DNA of 64,000 nt, taken from the NCBI RefSeq assembly GCF_900104595.1, contig NZ_FNVY01000004.1:1054001-1118000 (forward strand), in the 5' to 3' direction. The stretch is from Enterococcus timonensis. GTDB taxonomy: Bacteria > Bacillota > Bacilli > Lactobacillales > Enterococcaceae. The notes beneath the pieces are model-generated. The model was not told where the DNA came from, did no database searches, and saw only the letters and a program-made list of their open reading frames with translations. Position 1 is the first letter of the stretch. Every line of letters begins with the position of its first letter. Position numbers and translations under genes: made by a program. Below are positions 45,865-52,094 of this stretch, piece by piece.

Positions 45865-45921
45865 TACAGATGTAAATTCTTTCAACAAAACCATCATAAC
45901 TTTTTGGTTTACATTTGTCAA
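45865..45921 (-). promoter_or_regulatory. copA promoter with two cop boxes
   Basis: Leftward -35 TTGACA (45921-45916), 17-bp spacer, -10 TATGAT (45898-45893). One perfect CopY-type box TACAGATGTA lies at 45865-45874, downstream of the start point. A second, one base off (TACATTTGTC, 45910-45919), overlaps the -35. This predicts copper-released repression by a CopY-family protein. Confidence 0.85.
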
Positions 45922-45985
45922 CGGTAAAACTTAAAAAATTTATGGTATAGTAATAGAAAAAGTAAATAAGAAGAGGTGGCAACAT

Positions 45986-46216
45986 TTGGAAAATCCTTGG
46001 ATCAACCAATTAAATCAATTAAAAAATGGCGAGCTGACTGAACTTTTTGTCCCCTTTGCCGAGTATGGAAATTTTCGTTTGGCCTGGTTAACTTTCCCAG
46101 AAAAAATGAATTTTCGCGGCATTGCCTCATTAGGCGGCGACATCACTTACGTCTACGATCCATCCAGCGCTCCTGGCAAAAAAACGCCAACTGAAATTGC
46201 TGAAGAAAATCTTTAA
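45986..46216 (+). CDS. Hypothetical protein, 76 aa
   Basis: A 76-residue soluble protein starting at TTG 45986 behind AGAGGTGG. It is rich in aromatic residues (ENPWINQLNQLKNGE, NFRLAWLTFPEKMNFRG), with no cysteine or membrane segment. It is divergent from copA and has a TATAGT-like -10 about 40 bp upstream. No family recognised. A nuclease- or transferase-like name would be guesswork. Confidence 0.6.
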   Translation: MENPWINQLNQLKNGELTELFVPFAEYGNFRLAWLTFPEKMNFRGIASLGGDITYVYDPSSAPGKKTPTEIAEENL

Positions 46217-46319
46217 GGCAACTTAACGAGATATGAAAAATTATTTTGCGTCACTGCTTAGTATTTGCAAAAAACACTTGCGACAACGGCTAGACAATGT
46301 TAAAATTACTTTTGTTGTT

Positions 46320-46392
<73 letters not shown>

Positions 46393-46408
46393 TGGGTGCC
46401 AAACCCAC

Positions 46409-46467
46409 GGATAGGCAAACGTCGGTGCGAAAGCATTTCGAAGACGTTTGTGCTATCCACTTTTTTT
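46409..46467 (+). terminator. Terminator after tRNA-Lys
   Basis: GGATAG-CAAACGTC pairs with GACGTTTG-CTATCC around a 19-nt loop, followed by seven T. Confidence 0.85.
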
Positions 46468-46623
46468 ATTTAAAAATCTAAAAATTCAAAAATAGACCGC
46501 TGGAAAGTTAGACTGAAATTCTAACTTCTGGCGGTCTTTATTGTTTATTTAAAAATTTTATCTTTGACCAAATCATTTGACGATACGAACACTTGTTTGT
46601 ATAATTAAGTTGAGGTGAGGAAG

Positions 46624-46884
46624 ATGAAAGAAGCCCAGCACGGACTCGTCAGCAAGATTAAAATTTTGCGCGTCTCGCCCTATCCGCTCGTGCGATTCAC
46701 TTTAACGAGAGATGAGGACGAACTAAATTGTTTGATCAACCAGCATGCCTTGAACTTTTTATATCAAGTAAATGATGGCGATTATTTAGCTGCCTTTGGT
46801 CACACCAATAAACGTAAACAATTCGTCATTGAAAAATTCGCCGTCCAAAAATTAAACCAAACCGAAAAAGTATTGCAAAAATAG
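46624..46884 (+). CDS. Hypothetical protein, 86 aa
   Basis: Small basic protein (MKEAQHGLVSKIKILRVSPY) with alternating hydrophobic strands suggesting a beta-rich or OB-like fold. It lacks membrane segments and cysteines apart from one in LNCLINQ. Start set at ATG 46624 with GAGGTGAGG before it; an ATG three codons earlier falls in that site. A strong terminator follows. Unrecognised family. Confidence 0.6.
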   Translation: MKEAQHGLVSKIKILRVSPYPLVRFTLTRDEDELNCLINQHALNFLYQVNDGDYLAAFGHTNKRKQFVIEKFAVQKLNQTEKVLQK

Positions 46885-46905
46885 AGCTGAATTATAAAAC
46901 AAATA

Positions 46906-46957
46906 GACCCCTGAAAAATTCCGTCTGTGGATGGAATTTTTTGGGGGTTTTGTTTTG
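46906..46957 (+). terminator. Rho-independent terminator
   Basis: CCCCTGAAAAATTCC pairs with GGAATTTTTTGGGGG (one wobble), 10-nt loop, T-rich tail. It ends the 86-aa gene. Confidence 0.9.
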
Positions 46958-47114
46958 TCAAAAACTCAATTAACTCTCTATATTACAGTTTAGTACATCT
47001 GATAAACCATAATAATTATCTTTGAAACTTTTAATCACTAAAATAGACTAAAAGTTTCAAAAACAATTTTATCGATAGAAATAACTTAAAAGCATTTCAA
47101 TTTTAGAGACATAA

Positions 47115-47339
47115 CTAAATTGAGATATCTCGAAAATAATCAAGAAAATCTATATCTGAGATTTCCAACTCTTTTGCCCAAAGAAATGCTTCTTCTACAG
47201 GTATCTGACTCTCTCCTCGCAACTTATTTGATACACTCTCTGCTGATTTATTTATTTTCCGAGAAAATTTACTGACAGTCCCAAACTTTTTCTTGATTCT
47301 TTGAACTAGCTTTTCATATTTTACAGCTTTTCTTTTCAT
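47115..47339 (-). CDS. Lone small helix-turn-helix protein (phage-repressor-like), 74 aa
   Basis: A 74-residue XRE/DUF739-like helix-turn-helix protein: YEKLVQRIKKKFGTVSKFSR, then the recognition helix region SAESVSNKLRGESQIPVEEA and a family-like tail LEISDIDFLDYF. Start set at ATG 47339 behind AAGGGAG. No other phage gene is nearby. Its upstream region (47340-47635) holds an 18-bp inverted repeat and the solo crRNA-like element, and a promoter at 47607-47635 points toward it. A remnant of a mobile element or a dedicated regulator are both possible. Confidence 0.65.
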   Translation of the reverse strand: MKRKAVKYEKLVQRIKKKFGTVSKFSRKINKSAESVSNKLRGESQIPVEEAFLWAKELEISDIDFLDYFRDISI

Positions 47340-47409
47340 TTCGTTCTCCCTTCTAAATCTGTCAAAAATTTTTAGAGACAAAGATTCATCTCACAGATTA
47401 TTCACTAGT

Positions 47410-47454
47410 TTTGGACATTCCTTTTCTGTAGCTAATAGAAAAGGAATGTCCAAA
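47410..47454. repeat. 18-bp perfect inverted repeat upstream of the HTH gene
   Basis: TTTGGACATTCCTTTTCT (47410-47427) and its exact complement (47437-47454) separated by 9 bp. No T tract follows on either strand, so it is not a standard terminator. Candidate operator or 5' UTR hairpin. Confidence 0.85.
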
Positions 47455-47463
47455 TTACGTAGA

Positions 47464-47478
47464 CACAAAGATTAGAGG
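47464..47478 (+). promoter_or_regulatory. Candidate Cas9 target: 12-nt seed match plus AGG PAM
   Basis: CACAAAGATTAG (47464-47475) is identical to the 12 guide bases adjoining the repeat of the solo crRNA-like element and is followed by AGG. Bases further upstream do not match, so Cas9 could bind without efficient cleavage. It lies between the element's promoter and the HTH gene. Confidence 0.4.
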
Positions 47479-47515
47479 TTTAATAAATCTAAAAAGAAAG
47501 GATTTAGACCATTCG

Positions 47516-47600
47516 TTGGATAAAGCTTTCAAAAGAACATAGCTCTAAAACCTAATCTTTGTGCAGATGGTAAACAATTAGTGAACTGAATGACTATCTC
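47516..47600 (-). ncRNA. Candidate solo crRNA-like RNA outside the array
   Basis: Leftward RNA predicted to start near 47600. It carries a 48-nt 5' part, then a 36-nt repeat-like segment (47551-47516) beginning GTTTTAGAGCTATGTTC. It can pair with the tracrRNA in three helices: GUUUUA, GCUAUGUU with AACAUAGC (8 bp) and UUUGAAAGC with GUUUUCAAA (9 bp with one wobble). The repeat is out of phase with the array and differs from the array repeat. Transcription and processing are inference; a decayed array repeat is the alternative. Confidence 0.45.
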
Positions 47601-47606
47601 ATCTAA

Positions 47607-47635
47607 ATATTAGCACTTTAAATCAATTTGTCCAA
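47607..47635 (-). promoter_or_regulatory. Promoter of the crRNA-like element / HTH transcript
   Basis: Leftward TTGGAC (47635-47630), 17-bp spacer, extended TGC-TAATAT (-10 at 47612-47607). A start near 47600 would give the solo crRNA-like RNA and, on read-through, a structured 5' UTR of about 260 nt for the HTH gene. Confidence 0.55.
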
Positions 47636-47755
47636 TACTTTTAAATATAGATTTATTTCCAAGAATAGATTCCTCAACAATTTAACCAATTGAAGATTTT
47701 TCTACAGTTGTCTAATTAAAAGCTAAATTAAATACCAGTGTTTCAAATCAGAATA

Positions 47756-48020
47756 AATTTTTAATCTTTCAAACCAACATCGCTCTAAAACTCTGCCGTT
47801 CATCTTCACGTTCTTCAACTAGTTTTGGAAGTATTCAAATCAACATCGCTCTAAAACAGTCAATATCGTGCATACGTGCAATGTAATGTTTTGGAAGTAT
47901 TCAAATCAACATCACTCTAAAACATCGTTACAGGAATAGTAAGCGTGCCACCAGTTTTGGAAGTATTCAAATCAACATCACTCTAAAACTGAGGGGGAAA
48001 AGCGTTCCCCCTCACCCTGG
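47756..48020 (-). CRISPR. CRISPR array, distal block A (oldest end)
   Basis: Repeats of 36 bp at 47756 (decayed at its far half), 47822 (one change), 47888 and 47954, with 30-nt spacers, and the first base of a fifth repeat at 48020 before the insertion sequence. In crRNA sense (leftward) the repeat runs GTTTTAGAGTGATG...ACTTCCAAAAC. The sequence from 47640 to 47755 shows no convincing feature. Confidence 0.97.
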
Positions 48021-48141
48021 TGAAATGGCAACACTTTTTTTGACAAAATTTATAAGGTGTCATTTTTTGTCTCGTGTTATTATTCCGATTGCCCTTGACA
48101 ATGAGCCTCCTCGGATATGATTCTCTACGGCAGAAGCTCAC

Positions 48142-48987
48142 TCAAATGAATGAAGCCGCCTCACTCGGTGTATCATATCCGCGCTCATTATCAAGGGTTC
48201 GCTTCGCCAATCTCTGATAACGAAATCCAATTGGTGTCTCGTAACCAAGTGTCCCATGCAATCGTAAATGATTCCACCAATTGACGTAGTCAAATAATTC
48301 TAATTCTAACTGTTCCAAAGACTCAAACCGAAATTGATGAACAAATTCTACCTTCACTGACTTGTATGTAGATTCAGCTACTGCATTATCATAAGGACAA
48401 CCTTTTTTGCTCAGAGAGCGAGTAATGCCAAAGGCTCCAATAATCTCTTCAATCGTTTGATTGTCAAATTCTTTTCCACGATCGGTGTGGAAGAGCTGCA
48501 CTACTGTCAATGGATAAGAAATACGAGTAAAAGCCCGCTTGACCAAGCTTGCATCTTTTCTTTTGCCACAAGAATACCCAATAATTTCTCGATTGAACAA
48601 ATCAAGAATCAAATAAATATAATGCCATTTTTTCCCAACACGTACATAAGTTAAATCAGTGACAATAGCTTCCAGAGGCTCTTTATTTCTAAAATCTCGA
48701 GCTAAAATATTATCTGTTTTTGATTCATTACAGGAAGAGGAATGGTTTTTGAAATGAGCCAAAGTATAGCTCGATTTCAATCCCCGTTGTTTCATGATGC
48801 GACCGATTCTCCGACGACTCACTTGGATGTCGCGATTCGCTAAGATTTGTTTTAATTTTCTTGTGCCGTAAGCCTTGCGATTACGAACAAATTCTTCTGT
48901 GATAGCTTCTTCCAATTCAGCTTCATTTTTTACGAGTTTTGGCTGGTAATAATACGTTTGACGGGAAATTCCTAAGACTTTACACAT
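48142..48987 (-). CDS. IS3-family transposase OrfB, copy 1
   Basis: A 281-residue (from ATG) DDE integrase-core protein. Catalytic Asp in VTDLTYV, Asp in FHTDRGKEF and Glu in NAVAESTYKSVKVEF; N-terminal HTH_21-like region KAYGTRKLKQILANRDIQVS. In reality it is made as an OrfAB fusion by -1 frameshifting at an AAAAG slip site (49035-49031): the -1 frame continues RQVIDANKHKYSISAMCKVL without a stop. It differs from copy 2 at two residues (Val and Tyr here; Glu and Cys there). Confidence 0.93.
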   Translation of the reverse strand: MCKVLGISRQTYYYQPKLVKNEAELEEAITEEFVRNRKAYGTRKLKQILANRDIQVSRRRIGRIMKQRGLKSSYTLAHFKNHSSSCNESKTDNILARDFRNKEPLEAIVTDLTYVRVGKKWHYIYLILDLFNREIIGYSCGKRKDASLVKRAFTRISYPLTVVQLFHTDRGKEFDNQTIEEIIGAFGITRSLSKKGCPYDNAVAESTYKSVKVEFVHQFRFESLEQLELELFDYVNWWNHLRLHGTLGYETPIGFRYQRLAKRTLDNERGYDTPSEAASFI

Positions 48988-49022
48988 CGCTGATATCGAG
49001 TATTTGTGCTTATTGGCATCAA

Positions 49023-49313
49023 TTACTTGTCTTTTCGTCCGAATATCAGCGCTGCTTGCTTTAAAATATCATTTTCCATTTCTAGCTGTTGGTTTCGCTT
49101 GCGCAAAGCGATCATTTCTTTTTGTTCTGGGGTCAAGTTATCTTTCTCTTTGAAAGAACCAGAGGTTTCTGCTTGTTTAATCCATTTATCAAAAGAAGAA
49201 GCGGTTAATTCATACTCACGAATAATTTCTACCCGTGATTTTCCGGCTAGATATAGATCGACTACCTGTTGTTTAAATTCTTTTGAATAAGTTCTTCGTG
49301 GACGTCTTGACAT
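49023..49313 (-). CDS. IS3-family transposase OrfA, copy 1
   Basis: A 96-residue helix-turn-helix protein (RRTYSKEFKQQVVDLYLAGK, then the recognition helix region) with a leucine-zipper-like C-terminus (RKRNQQLEMENDILKQAAL). It binds the IS ends and supplies the N-terminus of the OrfAB transposase. ATG at 49313 with GGAGG. Protein identical to the copy at 51727. Confidence 0.93.
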   Translation of the reverse strand: MSRRPRRTYSKEFKQQVVDLYLAGKSRVEIIREYELTASSFDKWIKQAETSGSFKEKDNLTPEQKEMIALRKRNQQLEMENDILKQAALIFGRKDK

Positions 49314-49387
49314 AAAAATTCCTCCAGTGTGTTTTTTTCTATTCTACACACCTTATTTTTTTTGTCTAGTCTAGTGTAGCCGATTCA

Positions 49388-50724
49388 CTCTAAAACTACT
49401 TTAGTACGCCAATTTGACTCATTACAGTTTTGGAAGTATTCAAATCAACATCACTCTAAAACATAATCCAACTATTTCGGGGAATGCTATTAGTTTTGGA
49501 AGTATTCAAATCAACATCACTCTAAAACGTAAAAATCAAAGTAATCACCAGTTTTGGAGTTTTGGAAGTATTCAAATCAACATCACTCTAAAACCCATAT
49601 CAGAATTTTTTTCAACAGTCTTTCGTTTTGGAAGTATTCAAATCAACATCACTCTAAAACTGATTGGTGCATTAACGCCACTTGTCGGTCGTTTTGGAAG
49701 TATTCAAATCAACATCACTCTAAAACTTTACATAGGGGCGTTTGGTTTCTCCGTCAGTTTTGGAAGTATTCAAATCAACATCACTCTAAAACAAGATTTG
49801 GGCTTAAATCTTGTACCAGCATGTTTTGGAAGTATTCAAATCAACATCACTCTAAAACTGGCCGTGAAGAGATCACGTCACATGCTACGTTTTGGAAGTA
49901 TTCAAATCAACATCACTCTAAAACTATGAAGAAGCATTGTTGTATAGCGATGATGTTTTGGAAGTATTCAAATCAACATCACTCTAAAACCATACTGGTG
50001 GTTATGGCGCAAGCAATAATGTTTTGGAAGTATTCAAATCAACATCACTCTAAAACCGATTTTCGCCAACTCTTTGATAAATATCTGTTTTGGAAGTATT
50101 CAAATCAACATCACTCTAAAACAGAAATAGACTCTTCATAACCATTATCTCCGTTTTGGAAGTATTCAAATCAACATCACTCTAAAACTCGTTGTAGATA
50201 GTTGCTTCCAGCACACCGGTTTTGGAAGTATTCAAATCAACATCACTCTAAAACTACCGCAACGCTAGAATATAGTTCCAGCAAGTTTTGGAAGTATTCA
50301 AATCAACATCACTCTAAAACCAGCATCTTGACTTGTTCCCAAAACGTATTGTTTTGGAAGTATTCAAATCAACATCACTCTAAAACAACTTCACGACCTA
50401 ACAGCTGGTGCTCTTTGTTTTGGAAGTATTCAAATCAACATCACTCTAAAACCCTCCTTGAGATTATTCCAGTTTTGGACTGGTTTTGGAAGTATTCAAA
50501 TCAACATCACTCTAAAACTTACTTTAGGCACGGCTTTGCTAGGAGTTAGTTTTGGAAGTATTCAAATCAACATCACTCTAAAACCCTAATAATGATTAAT
50601 ATCAAATACCGCTTGTTTTGGAAGTATTCAAATCAACATCACTCTAAAACAAAGTAGGAGGGGCAATTTATTCAGCTCCTGTTTTGGAAGTATTCAAATC
50701 AACATCACTCTAAAACCGACAAAG
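49388..50724 (-). CRISPR. CRISPR array, middle block B
   Basis: Begins with the last 9 bases of a truncated repeat (49388-49396), then a 30-nt spacer, then 20 full repeats at exact 66-bp steps from 49427 to 50681, and the first 8 bases of a spacer (50717-50724) interrupted by IS copy 2. Every complete spacer here is 30 nt. Confidence 0.98.
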
Positions 50725-50845
50725 TGAAATGGCAACACTTTTTTTGACAAAATTTATAAGGTGTCATTTTTTGTCTCGTGTTATTATTCCGATTGCCCTT
50801 GACAATGAGCCTCCTCGGATATGATTCTCTACGGCAGAAGCTCAC

Positions 50846-51691
50846 TCAAATGAATGAAGCCGCCTCACTCGGTGTATCATATCCGCGCTCATTATCAAGG
50901 GTTCGCTTCGCCAATCTCTGATAACGAAATCCAATTGGTGTCTCGTAACCAAGTGTCCCATGCAATCGTAAATGATTCCACCAATTGACGTAGTCAAATA
51001 ATTCTAATTCTAACTGTTCCAAAGACTCAAACCGAAATTGATGAACAAATTCTACCTTCACTGACTTGTATGTAGATTCAGCTACTGCATTATCATAAGG
51101 ACAACCTTTTTTGCTCAGAGAGCGAGTAATGCCAAAGGCTCCAATAATCTCTTCAATCGTTTGATTGTCAAATTCTTTTCCACGATCGGTGTGGAAGAGC
51201 TGCACTTCTGTCAATGGATAAGAAATACGAGTAAAAGCCCGCTTGACCAAGCTTGCATCTTTTCTTTTGCCACAAGAATACCCAATAATTTCTCGATTGA
51301 ACAAATCAAGAATCAAACAAATATAATGCCATTTTTTCCCAACACGTACATAAGTTAAATCAGTGACAATAGCTTCCAGAGGCTCTTTATTTCTAAAATC
51401 TCGAGCTAAAATATTATCTGTTTTTGATTCATTACAGGAAGAGGAATGGTTTTTGAAATGAGCCAAAGTATAGCTCGATTTCAATCCCCGTTGTTTCATG
51501 ATGCGACCGATTCTCCGACGACTCACTTGGATGTCGCGATTCGCTAAGATTTGTTTTAATTTTCTTGTGCCGTAAGCCTTGCGATTACGAACAAATTCTT
51601 CTGTGATAGCTTCTTCCAATTCAGCTTCATTTTTTACGAGTTTTGGCTGGTAATAATACGTTTGACGGGAAATTCCTAAGACTTTACACAT
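50846..51691 (-). CDS. IS3-family transposase OrfB, copy 2
   Basis: A 281-residue DDE transposase core as in copy 1, with the same motifs (VTDLTYV, FHTDRGKEF, NAVAESTYK). Two differences: PLTEVQLF against PLTVVQLF and HYICLILD against HYIYLILD. Glu in the first place seems the ancestral residue but neither change hits a catalytic position. Expected as an OrfAB fusion through the AAAAG slip at 51735-51731. It probably can transpose. Confidence 0.93.
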   Translation of the reverse strand: MCKVLGISRQTYYYQPKLVKNEAELEEAITEEFVRNRKAYGTRKLKQILANRDIQVSRRRIGRIMKQRGLKSSYTLAHFKNHSSSCNESKTDNILARDFRNKEPLEAIVTDLTYVRVGKKWHYICLILDLFNREIIGYSCGKRKDASLVKRAFTRISYPLTEVQLFHTDRGKEFDNQTIEEIIGAFGITRSLSKKGCPYDNAVAESTYKSVKVEFVHQFRFESLEQLELELFDYVNWWNHLRLHGTLGYETPIGFRYQRLAKRTLDNERGYDTPSEAASFI

Positions 51692-51726
51692 CGCTGATAT
51701 CGAGTATTTGTGCTTATTGGCATCAA

Positions 51727-52017
51727 TTACTTGTCTTTTCGTCCGAATATCAGCGCTGCTTGCTTTAAAATATCATTTTCCATTTCTAGCTGTTGGTTTC
51801 GCTTGCGCAAAGCGATCATTTCTTTTTGTTCTGGGGTCAAGTTATCTTTCTCTTTGAAAGAACCAGAGGTTTCTGCTTGTTTAATCCATTTATCAAAAGA
51901 AGAAGCGGTTAATTCATACTCACGAATAATTTCTACCCGTGATTTTCCGGCTAGATATAGATCGACTACCTGTTGTTTAAATTCTTTTGAATAAGTTCTT
52001 CGTGGACGTCTTGACAT
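51727..52017 (-). CDS. IS3-family transposase OrfA, copy 2
   Basis: A 96-residue helix-turn-helix protein identical to the copy 1 product. ATG at 52017 with a GGAGG site 6 bp upstream. The end of its frame overlaps the frameshift window leading into orfB. Confidence 0.93.
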   Translation of the reverse strand: MSRRPRRTYSKEFKQQVVDLYLAGKSRVEIIREYELTASSFDKWIKQAETSGSFKEKDNLTPEQKEMIALRKRNQQLEMENDILKQAALIFGRKDK

Positions 52018-52094
52018 AAAAATTCCTCCAGTGTGTTTTTTTCTATTCTACACACCTTATTTTTTTTGTCTAGTCTAGTGTAGCCGATTCAAAG

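Larger units (their letters stand above)
48021..49387 (-). mobile_element. IS3-family insertion sequence, copy 1
   Basis: 1,367 bp, identical in length to copy 2, with imperfect terminal repeats TGAAATGGCAACAC / TGAATCGGCTACAC. orfA and orfB are in an IS150-like arrangement. No target duplication: TGG on the left, CTC on the right. The flanking repeat keeps only 1 base on the left and 9 bases on the right, so about 26 bp or more of array is missing here. Confidence 0.93.
50725..52091 (-). mobile_element. IS3-family insertion sequence, copy 2
   Basis: 1,367 bp, same orientation as copy 1 and differing from it in the transposase at two sites. Flanked by a 3-bp target duplication AAG (50722-50724 and 52092-52094). 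Removing the element and one AAG restores a spacer of exactly 30 nt (8 + 22), proving insertion into a pre-existing spacer. Confidence 0.96.

Noticed and set aside
47640-47755. Further decayed CRISPR repeats beyond the distal end
   Set aside because: At the expected 66-bp positions only scattered matches occur (for example TCTAATTAAAAGC near 47710); not above what AT-rich sequence would give.
48457-49290. Rightward frames inside the IS elements
   Set aside because: Antisense to orfA/orfB and repeated identically in both IS copies; no independent evidence of coding.
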